Shown: positions 12,919-24,730 of the stretch, in pieces
Layout: each line of letters opens with the position of its first letter
Position numbering within the stretch: the stretch's first letter is position 1
Source of the DNA: Aselliscus stoliczkanus
Lineage: Eukaryota; Chordata; Mammalia; Chiroptera; Hipposideridae
Length of the DNA stretch: 64,000 bases
Assembly: GCA_033961575.1 (NCBI GenBank)
Contig: CM066737.1
Location: 52,180,771 to 52,244,770 of the forward strand
Reading direction: 5' to 3'
Translations under genes and position numbers: made by a program
The notes under the pieces: generated by a model
Database searches by the model: none
The model's input: only the letters and a program-made list of their open reading frames with translations
What the model was told of the DNA's origin: nothing

Positions 12919-12941
12919 GTGATCAAATAATACAGTGAATG
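12919..12941 (+). repeat. Internal terminal repeat in M1 core
   Basis: GTGATCAAATAATACAGTGA followed by ATG closely matches the outer ends of this family (GTGATCAAACAATATGGTGA at 49713 and on). It sits where the left arm ends and the core begins, as expected of the original 5' end of a mariner that acquired an inverted copy of its own 3' half. Confidence 0.75.
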
Positions 12942-13098
12942 CTGCTGCTTAGTGCTATCCAACGGAAAGGCAGGGATCTTCAATACGGGAAGTGGTGTGT
13001 CTAACCTTAGTTACAGTGTGTGACATGTTTCAACTTTCAGTGCAGTCTGTCAAGTGTGAGCTATGGTTGAGAGAAGGTGGGTTTTAATGTGTACCATT

Positions 13099-13222
13099 GG
13101 GCTGGCCAAGTGGCGTGGTGGTTAAGCGCTGGCTTGGGAAGCCAGCGGCCCCGGTTCGGTCCCACATGTGAGGGCCAGTGATACTGCCCTCAAAAAAATA
13201 AAATAAAATAAAATAAATAAAT
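13099..13222 (+). mobile_element. A-short SINE in M1 core (S6)
   Basis: Head GGGCTGGCCAAGTGGCG, tail of AAAATA repeats. An 8-bp target duplication TGTACCAT is at 13090-13097 and 13223-13230. It interrupts the mariner core, so it is younger than M1. Confidence 0.9.
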
Positions 13223-13550
13223 TGTACCATAAATCATCCTCCATCGTGACAACACTCTGTGTCACACATTGCTTCTGATATATGGCAATCTCTGTCAAAT
13301 AAAAACATTAGGATGTATCCTCATCCACCTTATTCACCAGATCTGGCACCATGTGACTTCTGGCTCTTCCCCAAAGTCAAAATGATTCAGGATATCAAGA
13401 CATCTAGGACCGCAAAACTAAAGATACTCATGAAAGAGGACTTCCAGAACTGCTTTCTAAAGTGGCAAGAATGATGAAATAAGTGTGCTCAAAGTGAAGG
13501 AGAGTATTTGGAGGGGGATTAGTGGTAATGCATCTTTTACTGTAATAATA

Positions 13551-13656
13551 TTTTTTTTTTTTTGAGGGCAGTGTCACTGGCCCTCATATGTGGGACCGAA
13601 CCAGGGCCGCTGGGTTCCCAAGCCAGCGCTTAAAGAATGCGCCACTCGGCCGGCCC
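13551..13656 (-). mobile_element. A-short SINE in M1 right arm, antisense (S7)
   Basis: A poly-T run, then TTGAGGGCAGTGTCACTGGC, ending CGGCCGGCCC. It lies between AATAATA and CAATAATT, inside the AT-rich subterminal part of M1. Confidence 0.9.
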
Positions 13657-13711
13657 CAATAATTGTTTTTTTAATTTAAACATTAACCATATTTTCTGAT
13701 CACACCTCGTA

Positions 13712-14094
13712 TATGGTAAGTGTTAAATGAGGTCCAGCAATAATAGCAAACAAATTCAGAGGGGCTAGGATTTGAATTTGGAGAATTGAGTAAGGTATTT
13801 ATCCTAGGCAGTCAACTGCAACACAGCAAGAGAAGGAGTTGGAATCATTATTATAGAGGAAATCAGATAGCTCAAAAACAGAGAAGCTGTAGCAAGAATC
13901 AGATCCAAGGAAAGACTGTGAGTGGGGAAAATGAGTCATGAGGTCAAAAGCCAAAAAGATTAAAAGGAGGCCAAGAGATAGAGTGCAATGCAGGTCAGAG
14001 AGAGCAAATCAGGACAGAGGCTGTGAAAAATGTGAAACTTGTGCTCCTGGCTTTAAGATCAAAATCTATTCATTTCCTAAGCAGATTGCCATCA
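13712..14094. other. Intron sequence, nothing recognised
   Basis: Purine-rich on plus (many AGAGA and AAGCCAAAAAG runs); no repeat family or exon signal. Confidence 0.4.
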
Positions 14095-14375
14095 CCCACA
14101 AGAGGGCTTGATCACTGCACTGTACACCTGAAGCTGATGTTGTATAACATTGTATACCAACTGTAATTGAATATATAGATAGTCACGGGATGTGGATTAT
14201 ACTGTGGAAGGGAGTCAAAGGAATTGTAATAGATATGTATGATATGGCGGGGAGGAGTGGGGTGGCGAATTGGGGGAGGGGGTTGTCACTTTGAGGGGTA
14301 AAAAGTATAAATATTGCACTGTGTTGTACACCTGAAACTAATTAAAAATAAAATAAAAAGAAAAGAAAATGTTCA
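14095..14375 (+). mobile_element. L1 3' end fragment
   Basis: Contains two copies of the L1 3'-terminal phrase (CACTGTACACCTGAAGCTGA and CACTGTGTTGTACACCTGAA) and an A-rich AATAAAATAAAAAG tail. A 5'-truncated insertion. Confidence 0.65.
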
Positions 14376-15510
14376 AAAAAAAAGATTGAGTTGTTTAGTA
14401 TTGCAAACTAATAGTCATTGTATGGGATTTCCATTACACCTTCAGGGCAGTAATTGAAATGACCTGTCTCAGTGATCATGGACAAGAATTGTACCCTGTT
14501 CTTAGTTTAAAATTTGGCTTTAAGTTTGTGGATGTTAATGTTTAAGCAAATATTTAGCTCCCATGGAGGGCCTAAGCATTATAATTAATTTAATGGCTTT
14601 TAATAGGGATAACTAAAAAAAATAGAAATTAGCTCTGAGCACGGAACTTTCATATTATATAATTTAAAATAATTGAAAAACCTACTAATGGGGGAGGCCT
14701 AACTACTTTTAGTCAAGCTATGGTTAGGAGAAGCTTCTCTGTAAGTGTGTGGAGGATGATTAGGATTTGGTTCCCATTAAAAGAAGCTGTGAACATTTGG
14801 AAGGGTGGGGCCTGGACTAGGCTGTGAAGAACTGCATTTCTGAAAGAGTAATTACTCTGGGAAGAGTAAGAGACCAGGGAGGAAGCAAGTATGGTAAAAG
14901 AAGTACAGATCAAAAAAGAAAGGGGAATGAAAAGGGCAAGGATCAGATGGAGGCAGGATGCAATGAAAGGGGTCATTTTACAGGTCTTAATAATGGTTTT
15001 AAGTTACTTGTAGAGTTTTTTCTATAAATTCAAAAAACAAAAAACAAACAAAAAACCCAGCAGGAAAGTGGGATTCAAAAGCCATGGGTCTGAAATAAAC
15101 ATAAAGTACAGTTGTAGCCCCAGGGTTCTGCCAAGCTCTCTGAGCTGTTCCTGCATCCACTCCTGGTTTTCCTGAAAGCTTCTGCAGCTCTTCCCCTCAA
15201 CTCCACTACCTTCCACAAGTCAGGGGTAGTGATTTAAAAGTTCTAGTTCCCAATATTTTTGGCAGGGAAGGGATAGGCATATGGCCACACGGTAAGTTGA
15301 CTATGAATGGAAAAATCAGAGACATGTATTTTAAAGTGCACAAGTCAAGCAGGATATTCTGTGCCACCCTTGTGATGCTCAGCTTGACAATAAAAATACT
15401 ATCTCTCCTGCCCACCTTTCATCCTTTTACACACTATAGATAGACCAAACTCAGTTAAGATTTCCATTATTGTTTTCAAAAAGCAATAATAAATTCAGTG
15501 CCTAACTTTA

Positions 15511-15728
15511 AAATAAATAAAGGTATAACCAATCCTATGACCAGACCAAACAAAGATCTGCTTATTTTCTTGCTTACAATACTTAAAACTCATTTCTAAT
15601 CATGGCTTTTGAGAATCATAAATAAATAAAGGTATAACCAATCCTATGACCAGACCAAACAAAGATCTGCTTATTTTCTTGCTTACAATACTTAAAACTC
15701 ATTTCTAATCATGGCTTTTGAGAATCAT
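15511..15728. repeat. Perfect 109-bp tandem duplication
   Basis: Units 15511-15619 and 15620-15728 appear identical base for base by eye (AAATAAATAAAGG...GAGAATCAT). Neither unit resembles a mobile element. Identity over the full unit implies a very recent event or an assembly artefact. Confidence 0.95.
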
Positions 15729-16507
15729 AGCATATGGCAGAAAGACTAGAGAGAGTTCACCCAAAGGGGCAAGCAAACCTATCTGACTTAAGAAAGTAAT
15801 CCTTCAAGTAGAGATTGTGCATTATGAGAGCAGCCAACTGTCTACCAACAGTGAGTTTACAATCCCAGAATTTGCCACTGGCTTTCTGTATTCTCTAGCA
15901 ATACTGAAGGAGGTTTGGATTCCTGACCAAGACCAGTCTGAAAGAGCTGTATGTGTGCATTGTTAATTCTTTACAAAGATTATAGACCTTTAGTTTCCAA
16001 GGTCATTTCTTGCTCTAACTTCCCTACTTCTTTCCACCTCATGTAACATCACTCTTTGGGCTCAAATCCCTGTGCCCAAGCATAAGCCAGTCTACTGAAA
16101 CATGGGCAGCTGTCTTGGCATGCATGCACAATCAGAAATTTGAAGAAAATTGATGAATAATCATGTTTCCTAGAGATCCATAGACATTAGGGAATTAAAA
16201 ACCTTATTCTTGTGGTTAAACACTGGGAATACCATCTTATTCCCATCCACTGAGTTTCTATTATCAGTTAGTAAATGACAAGCAGATCCCTTGTTCATGT
16301 GCCAGAAGGCAAACTAGCCCTTCTTTCAAGTCTCACTTTTTTTCTTGGGCTTAGGGATGCTGCAGTTATTTCAAAAGGACTCTGGCTGGCACCATTAATT
16401 GTATTTCTTAGGTTATAATTATAGAATGACAACATCAGCCTGCATTTTCCTGGATTTGATTATTGAACCTTCATAATGTACATCTTGGGGTTCTGATGCC
16501 ACCATTT

Positions 16508-16519
16508 AAGACCCAATGG
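16508..16519. repeat. Left target duplication of composite L1
   Basis: AAGACCCAATGG here matches AAGACCCAGTGG at 25993-26004 (11 of 12). The first L1 5' end begins directly after it and the second copy follows the poly-A of the second L1. Confidence 0.6.
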
Positions 16520-17665
16520 AGCATCTCAGAATTGGTAGCATGAGGAGCACTTCTTGAAATCTCCCCTGGAAGTTACAACAAATTGAACAGCCATAATTCA
16601 ACAAAGGATAACTTAAGCAACACACAAGCATGTTTTTGAGATCTGCTCATCAAATCACCTGAAGGTGGGCAAATTGGGTGAGCAGAAGAGGAGGGAAGGG
16701 GGGAAGTCCAGAGATGCTGGCGTTGGGCCACAGGACGCAGTCCAGAGCTCACTGCAGTCTCAGGAGATTGAAGAATTCAGGCTGCAGGCACACTCCCTGT
16801 GGCCCACAGTCCTGTCCAATGGATCAGCATATATTATGGCTGAACCTGGCCTTCAGGAGAGAGACCTCAGGTGAGAACTGTGGTTTAAGGCCTCACTGCC
16901 AGGCAGAAAACAAAAAACAAAGACCTAGAGCCAGGTCAACTCACCCCCTACCCTCCCAGAAATCACTGCACCCCAACCCTCCCAGTGTTAGAAGTGGGCA
17001 CCAGAAGAAACGGTAGTGATGTCTGATTAAACAACAAAATATCTACAGCCCTGAGAACTGGAACCATTGTGCTATAGCTGCAGACGCACATTTTGGTGAT
17101 AGGGGAAGAGCTGTAGGGGTGAGCCATCTGTGGGCAGGTAGTCACGATGACTTGAAGTCACAAATGCACCAGCAGCAGCCTCTCACAGCCCACCCACCTC
17201 CACCTTTCTGGGTGGATCCCTGCGGGGGCAACCAGAGCCACAAAGACACACAGGCTCTGCATGGGCTGCAGGGGCTGCATTGGGATTTCAGAAGCTCAGA
17301 ACTCTATCGCCCTCTACATCCTCCCACAGAGGCTCTGCCCTGATACTCAGGCCACCTGGTCACAGAGGAGAAGCCCACCTTCCATGGCATGAGAAGCTGG
17401 AACAGTGCAAGAGAAAATAAAATGCTACAGTGTGAAAGACAATAAAAGGCTGCAGCAGGAGAGAAAATAAAGCATTCCAGCAACACCTACTGGAAAGGAA
17501 AAGAAAGACCTCTTCATATCAATTTGCTGCAGAATCCACTCCTGTAGATGCTGAGGAAAAGAAATAATAATTCATCAATTGCCATGAATAACCAAGGTAA
17601 CAAGGCAACTCAAAAAGAAAATGAAAACTCTCCAAAATATGAACTTAAAGACATGGAAATATGTG

Positions 17666-18116
17666 GGGTTGGCGGAGTGGCTCATTGGTTAAGAGTTGGC
17701 TTGGGAGGGTGAGCTCTGAGCAGCAGGGCCAGCGGTTTGGATCCCACATGGGCCAGCAATGCTGCGCCCTCTATAGCTAAGATGGTGAACAGCAGCTCAA
17801 TCTGGAGCTGGGCTGTTGTGAGTTGCCCGGGTCAGCATAAGCCTGTAGTGGGTTTGCAGTGGGCTGCCATAAGCTACTATGTGTGGCCAGCAGCAGGCAT
17901 GAGCTGCCATGAGTGGCCGTTCAATGGCCAGCGACTGATCTGCCTCACCCGGGAAGAGTGCAATGCTCACAATACCAACCTGGGCCAGTGAAGCGACATC
18001 CTACACAACTAGACTGAAGAACAAAAGGACAGCAACTTGTCTGTTCCCCTTCCCCGATTCCCTAACACTGTTCCCTCCCCAATTCCCCAATAAAATCTTT
18101 AAAAAAGCAAATAATT
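17666..18116 (+). mobile_element. A-long SINE with hybrid A/B head (S8)
   Basis: The head reads GGGTTGGCGGAGTGGCTCAT, then carries GAGCTCTGAGCAGCAGGG, otherwise a mark of form B, before continuing into the A-long body (CTCTATAGCTAAGATGGTGA) and tail. The target duplication CATGGAAATRTGTG is at 17652-17665 and 18117-18130. It is inserted in L1-A ORF1. Confidence 0.88.
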
Positions 18117-18284
18117 CATGGAAATGTGTGACTTAAATGACAGAGAATTGAGGACTGCAGTTCTGAAAAAAACTCAATAACATGCAAAAAAATCACAGAT
18201 AGGCAGTTAAATGAACTCAGAAACACAAAGAACAAAATGAATATTTTACCAAAGAGATAGAAACTTTAAAAAAATAGCCAAATA

Positions 18285-18722
18285 GGGCCGGCCGAGTGGC
18301 GCATTGGTTAAGAGCTGGTTTTGGGATGCCAATGGCCCCGGTTCAGATACCACATATGAGGGCCAGTGACACTGCCCTCTACAGCTAAGATGGTGACCAA
18401 CAGCTCCACCTGGAGCTGGGCTGTGCGAGCCCCAGCGATGTTGTAGGCTGCAGCCCCTGCTGCAGTGGGCTGCCATAGGCTACAGTGAGTGGCCGGCAGC
18501 CAGTGTGAGCTGCGAATAGCTGCTGTGAACGACCATCCAGAGGCCGACGACCGAACTGCCTCATCCGGGAAGAGTGCAATGACGATACCAACATGGGCCA
18601 GTGAAGCAACGCCCTCCTCAACTAGACAGAAGAACAAAAAGACAGCAACTTGTCTGTTCCCCTTCCCCGATTCCTCAACGCTGTTCCCCTCCCCCAATTC
18701 CCCAATAAAAAATCTTTAAATT
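18285..18722 (+). mobile_element. A-long SINE (S9)
   Basis: Full-length, two tail modules, end CCCCAATAAAAAATCTTT. The target duplication AAAATAGCCAAA lies on both sides (about 18271-18282 and after 18724). Inserted in L1-A ORF1. Confidence 0.92.
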
Positions 18723-19945
18723 AAAAAATAGCCAAAAAGAAAATCTGAATAGCCAAATAGAAACTCAGTAACAAAAATGAACGATGAAACAGCCAGCTTA
18801 GATAATAGAGCTGATCAGATAGAGGAAAGAATTAGTGATATCAAATGATGTCATAGAAATGGCAGTGTGAGGTGAGCCTCTTGAAATCTCCCCTGGAATT
18901 TGCAACAAATTGAACAGCTATAATTCCACAAAGACCTCCCTGTGCAGCAGACAAGCAAGACTAAGAGACGAGCAACTGAAACCATCTAAAGGTGGGCAAA
19001 TTGGGTGAGTGGGGGAGGTGGGAAAGGAGAAGTGAGGAGACTCAGGCTGTGCTGGGGCAGGATGCAGACCAGAGCTTGGTCTCATAGCTCTGAGCTCCCT
19101 GCATTGTGGAACTACCACAGTCACAGGAGAGGAAATAATTCAGACTGCTAGCATTCCCCTTGTGGCCCGCAGTCTCAGCTGAGGGATCAGCATCTAACAC
19201 AGCTGAACCCCACCCTCACGGCAGAGACCTCGAAGCAAAGACTGAGGGAAGAAGTGTGAAAATAGTGGTTTCAGCCCTCACTGCCAGGCAGAGAATGCGA
19301 AGCATAGGCATGGAGACTAGTTGACCCCAACCTACCTTCCCAGAGCTTGTCCCACCCCCACCCGCCCAATGCTAGATGTGGAACAGTAGAAGTATCAGAT
19401 CAAAAGAACAGAATATTTGCAGTTCTGAGAACTGCAGCCTACAGCCACTGACTCCTGGCCCAGCTAGTTCCGGCAAAGGGGAGTGAGCCTTGGGCGAAGG
19501 ACTGGCTGTGCTTGTGATCCTCCCCATTGCTCAGAGCCACCTCTCACAACCCACCCCACCCCTGCCCCCGCCTATCTGGGAGGATCTCTGGAGGGGAAAC
19601 AAAGCACTGAAACATACAGGCCCTGAATCTGGTGCAGGAAGAGCTTCGGAACTTCAGAAGCTCTCCATATCCCCCCACGGAGGCAGTGCCCCAAGACAAA
19701 GGCAACTTGCTCACAGAGGAAAAGCCCACCTTCCAGGGAACACTCCACTGTGTGACAAGGCGGAACAGTGCAGAGAAAATATAACACTAGAGCACGAGAG
19801 AGAATAAAAAGCTGCAGTAGGAGAGAAAATAAAGCATTCTACCAACACCTACTGGAAAGCAAAAGAAAGACATCTGCCTATCAACCCGTTGTAAAACCCA
19901 TTCATGTAGATGCCTAAGAAGATAAATAGTAATTCATTAATTGCC

Positions 19946-20856
19946 ATGAATAACCAAGGTAAAAAGACAGATCAGAAAGAAAATGAAAAGTATCCAGAAA
20001 ATGAACTTAAAGAACATGGAAATATGTTACTTAAATGACAGAGAATTCAAGATTACTGTTCTGAAAAAACTCAACAAGATGCAAGAAAACAAACGGGCAG
20101 TTTAATTAACTCAGAAACAGAATCAAAGAACAAAACAAACATTTTACCAAAAAGATTGAAATTTTCAAAAAGAACGAAATACAATTTCTGGAGATTAAGA
20201 ACTCAATAAAAGAAATCAAGAATAAAATAGGCAGCTTAGGTAATAGAGCTGACCAGATGGAGGAAAGATTCAGTGACATCGAACATAGAAATCTTGAAAT
20301 GATACAGATGGAAAAAGAGAGTGACTTGAGAGTTAAAATAAATGGAAAAACTCTATAAGAACTTTCTGACTCCATCACAAAGAGCAATATAAAAATAATG
20401 GACATACCAGAGGAGAAGAAAGGAAGAAGGGAACAGAGATTATATTCAAACAAATAGTCAATGAGAACTTCCCAAATTTGTGGAAAGATCCTCGAATCCA
20501 AGAAGCAAAAGAGCACCTAATTACCTCAATCTCAACAGGCCTTCTCCAAGGCATATTGTATTGAAGCTGTAAAAAATTCATGACAAAGAAGAATCCTCAA
20601 GGCAGCCATGGAATAAAAGACAGTAACCTTCAAAGGAAAGCCCATTAGATTATCATCAGATTTTTCAGCAGAGACTCTACAAGTCAGGAGGGAGTGGACT
20701 CAGATATTCAAACTATTGAAAGAGAAAAATTATGAACCAAGAATAATATATCCTTTCAATATGAAGGAGGAATAAAGACCTTTGGATATACAGAAGCTGA
20801 GTGAATTTTCTAACACACAACCTGCACTGCAAGAAATACTGAAGGAGGCTATTTGA
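19946..20856 (+). pseudogene. L1-B ORF1p remnant
   Basis: ORF1p is the trimeric RNA-binding chaperone of L1. The start MNNQGKK at 19946 equals the start of the L1-C copy at 60198. A Lys/Glu-rich coiled-coil region follows, then an RRM-like region around 20380-20520 and the conserved end LQEILKEAI with a stop at 20854. The reading frame shifts and contains stops (for example in ATGGAAAAACTCTATAAG at 20341), so no complete protein can form. Confidence 0.8.
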
Positions 20857-20888
20857 CCTGAAACAAAAAAGCAAAAAAATACAAAACC

Positions 20889-21338
20889 GGGCCGGCCAAG
20901 TGGCACGATGGTTAAGAGCTGGCATGGGACGCGAGCGGCCCCGGTTTGGATCCCACATATGAGGGCCACACTGCCCTCTACAGCTAAGATGGTGAACAAA
21001 AGCTCTACTTGGAGCTGAGCTGCGTGGGTACCCGGGCCAGCATAGCTGCAGCCCCTGCTGCAGTGAGCTGCCATAGGCTACAGTGAGTGGCTGGCAGCCA
21101 GCCTGAGCAGCCTGCATCCGGTGTGAGCTGCCAAGAGCCACACTGAGTGGCCGTCCAGAGGCCAGCGACCGATCTGTCTCACCTGAGAAGAGCACAATTC
21201 TCATACCAACATGGGCCAGTGAAGCAATATCCTCCACTCCATAACTAGACTGAAGAACAAAAGGACAGCAACTTGTCTGTTCCCCTTCCCTGGTTCCCCA
21301 ACGCTGTTCCCCTCCCCCAAATCCCCAATAAAGTCTTT
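20889..21338 (+). mobile_element. A-long SINE in L1-B spacer (S10)
   Basis: Head GGGCCGGCCAAGTGGCAC, two tail modules, end CCCCAATAAAGTCTTT. Flanked by AAAATACAAAACC and AAAATATATAAAACC. It sits just after the ORF1 stop. Confidence 0.9.
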
Positions 21339-21839
21339 AAAAAATATATAAAACCATGATTAGTATTATGAGCAGACAGACAGAAGCAGGAAATGGCAAC
21401 CCCTACACCAAATAAGATACTAAACACTTAAGCATAACATACAGGGTAAAGAAGAAAAAAAAACTTAAAAAAAAAGAGGAAAAAGACAATTGGTACTGCA
21501 GTGCAGAAATCAACCCACAGCATAAATAGGGATAATTTGTGACCAAAAAAACACACACAAAAAAACATAAAATGGGAGAGAGTAAAGGTCTGCATCTGCA
21601 AAGGGCAATGGAAGAGGAAGAAAAAGGACAAATGTATTTATGAGATTTTATGTTACATAAACTTAATGGTAACCACTCAAAAAAACCAAAAAAATATTCC
21701 AGAACTGAGATGTATAACATAACAAAAGAAGAAACAGAGGGAAAAATTATAGAATAACGTGCACACTAAAATAACAGACAGCAAAGAAAAAGGCGAAAAA
21801 ACAATGGAGACACCGAGGTACCAGAAAACAAAAGACAAA

Positions 21840-24688
21840 ATGAATATAGGAAATCCTCATATATAATAATCACCTTAAATGTAAATGGACAGAACTCACC
21901 AATGAAAAAGCACAGAGTAGCAGATTAGATAAAAAAAAAACAAACACAACTATATGCTACCTTCAAGAGACGTATCTCAGCTGCAAGGACAAATAGAGTC
22001 AAAGCAGAAGGGTGGAAATCAATACTCCCAAGCAAATGGTAGCCAGAGAAAAGCAGGTGTAGTCATACTTATATCACATGATACACACAGACTTCAGGAT
22101 AGAAAAGGTAACAAGAGACAAAGATGGATATTTCATAATGCTGAAGGGTAAAATACAACAAGAAAACATAACACTTATTAATATATATGCCTCCAATCAG
22201 AGAACACCAAAATATACAAAGCAACTACTAACAGAACTAAAGGGGAAAATTGACCAAAACACAATTATAGTAGGGGACCTAAATACATTATTGACAGCTA
22301 TGGATAGATCATCCAAAAAGAAAATAACTAAGGAAATATCAGCCTAAATGACACATTAAGCCAAATAGACATAATTGACATTCATAGAGCACTTCATCCT
22401 AGAACAGCAGACTATACATTCTTTTTTAGTGTACATGGAACATTCTCAAGGATAGACGATATGTTGGGATATAAAACTAACAAATTTAAGAAGATTGAAT
22501 TCATACAAAGCATATTCTCTGATCACAAAGCTTTGAAATTGGATATCAACAGCAAAAAAAAAAAAGCAGGAAAACCCTCAAATATGTAGAGATCAAACAA
22601 CATGCTTTTAAAGAATGACTGGGTCAATGAAGAAATTAGAGGAGAGATCAAAAGATACATAGAAACAAATGAGAATGAAAATACATCCTATCAAATTTAT
22701 TGGGATGCAGTGAAAGCAGTAATAACAGGGAAATTTACATTATTACAGGCCTATCTCAAGAAAGAAGAAAAATTCCAGATAAACAACCTGACATTACACC
22801 TTAAAGAAGAATAAAGGAAACCCAAAGTCAGCAGAAGGAAGGAAATAATAAAAAGCAGAGCAGAACTAAATGAAATAAAGAACAAAAAGACAATTGAAAA
22901 TATTAATGCAATAAAGAGCTGTTTTTTTTAAAGATAATAAAACTGACAAACCCTTGGCTAGACAAAGGTAAAAAGGGAAAAGACACAAATAAACAAAATC
23001 AGAAATGAAAATGTTTCCACAGGCACCACTGAAATATAAAGGATCATACAAGTATACTATGAAGGACTATATGCTACCAAATTCAATAACCTAGAAGAAA
23101 TGGACAAGCTCTTAAAAACATATAGCCTTCCTAGGCTGAATTATGAAAAACTGCAAAATCTAAATAGACTGATCAACAGTAAGGAAATTGAATCAGTTAT
23201 GCAAAACCTTCCCAAAAGCAAATGTCCAGGACCAGAGGGCTTCACTAGTGAATTCTACCAAGCATTCAAAAAAGATCTAATACCTGTCCTCCTCAAGCTC
23301 TCTAAAAATATTGAAGAGGCAATACTTCCTAACTTATTTTATGAAGCCAACATTACTCTAATACCAAAACCTGATAAGGATAACACACACAAAAAAGAAA
23401 ATTGTACACCAATATCCCTGATGAGAACAGATGCAAATATCCTAAACAAAGTTCTAGTAAATCAAGTACAACAATGCATTAAAAAGATTATATATCATGA
23501 TCAAGTGGGGTTCATCCCATGGGCACAAGAATGGTTCAACATATGTAAATCAGTCAATGTGATACACCACATAAACAAAATAAAAAGATAAAAATCATAT
23601 GAATATATCAATAGATGCAGAAAAAGCATTTGACAAGACACAACATCTATTTATGATTAAAACACTTAATAAAATGGGTATAGAAGGAAAATACCTTAAC
23701 TTAATACAAGTCACACATATGACAACCCCTCAGGTAATATCATAATTAATGGTAAAAAACTCAAATCTTTCATGCTATGCTCATGAACTAGACAGGGTTG
23801 CCCCCTAACACCACTGCTATTCAACATAGTATTGGAAGTCCTCGCCAGAGCAATCAGGCAACAGAACGAAATAAAAGGCATCCGAATTGGGAATGAAGAA
23901 GTTAAATTGTCAGTTTTTGAAGATGACATGATTCTTTATATAGAAAACCCTAAAGATTCCACCATAAAGCTATTAGAAAAAATAAACGAATATAGTAAAG
24001 TTGCTGGCTACAAAATCCATTGCATTTATATATACTAAGAATGAAATTTCAGAAAAATAAATGAAAAAAGCAATTCCTTTTGCAAGTGCAATAAAAATAA
24101 TAAAATACCTAGGAGTAAACTTAACAAAGGTTGTGGAGGACCTACACATTGAAAACCATAAGACATTATTAAAAGAAATTGAAGAAGACAAAAAGAAATG
24201 AAAAGAGAACCCATGTTCATGGATTAGAAAAATAAACATAGTTAAAATGGCCACATTATGCAAAGCAATATTCAGATTTAATGCAATCCCAATCAAAATC
24301 CTAATGGAATTTTTGAAAGACATAGGACAAAAAAAAATCATAAGATTTGTATGGAACCACCAAAGTCCCTGAAGAACCAAAGCAATCCTAACAGAAAAAC
24401 TCCCTGATTTCAATTTATACCACAAAGCAATTCTAATAAAAACAGCATGCTATTGTCAGAAAAACAGACACATAGACCAATGGAATAGAATTGAGAGCCC
24501 AGAAAGAAATCCACATAAATATGGACAGTTTTCAATAAAGGAGCCAAAAACATACATTGAAGAAAAGACAGCTTCTTCAATAAATGGTGCTGGGGGGCCG
24601 GCTGAGTGTCACAATGGTTAAGAGCTGGCTTGAGATGCCAGCGGCCCGGGTTTGGATCCCACGTATGAGGGCTAGTGACACTGCCCTC

Positions 24689-24730
<42 letters not shown>

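Larger units (their letters stand above)
12573..13711. mobile_element. Palindromic mariner-derived element, copy M1
   Basis: The outer ends are inverted (ATAATCGAAAAATATGGTGA on the left; CACACCTCGTA closing the right) and abut TA. The left arm (about 12590-12918) is the reverse complement of the right arm (about 13240-13550 plus 13657-13711). Each arm encodes the same mariner transposase 3' half. The right arm reads on plus with HPPYSPDLAPCDFWLFP, the motif holding the third catalytic Asp; its 71-codon frame runs 13259-13474. The left arm encodes the same on minus. Between them lies an asymmetric core of about 250 bp (12919-13236, excluding SINE S6) holding an internal copy of the terminal repeat. 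No complete transposase is possible, so this is non-autonomous. Its core is inverted relative to copies M2 and M3. Confidence 0.85.
14376..16519. other. Intron sequence around a 109-bp duplication
   Basis: Apart from the tandem duplication at 15511-15728 and the flanking target site of the L1 at 16508-16519, I see no repeat family, exon or RNA gene. Confidence 0.45.
16520..18846 (+). mobile_element. L1 5' segment (L1-A) of a composite element
   Basis: Starts with wording shared by two other L1 5' ends here (TTGGTAGCATGAGG; compare 18856 and 59225), then a GC-richer 5' UTR to about 17.55 kb and the beginning of ORF1 (ATGAATAACCAAGGTAAC at 17584). It stops inside ORF1 after GGAAAGAATTAGTGATATCA and passes directly into a second L1 5' end. 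About 1.4 kb of L1 is present once SINEs S8 and S9 are removed. ORF1 is broken by the SINEs and by stops. Its own 3' part is absent. Confidence 0.8.

Noticed and set aside
13259..13474. A domesticated mariner transposase gene (71-codon frame with the third catalytic Asp)
   Set aside because: It is only the 3' half, lies in a palindromic non-autonomous element and has no start context or splice sites.
20106..20516. A 136-codon minus frame
   Set aside because: It is antisense to L1-B ORF1; the A-rich sense strand gives a stop-poor antisense frame.
23100..23591. A 163-codon plus frame with reverse transcriptase similarity
   Set aside because: It is an open piece of L1-B ORF2, with stops and shifts on both sides; not a host gene.
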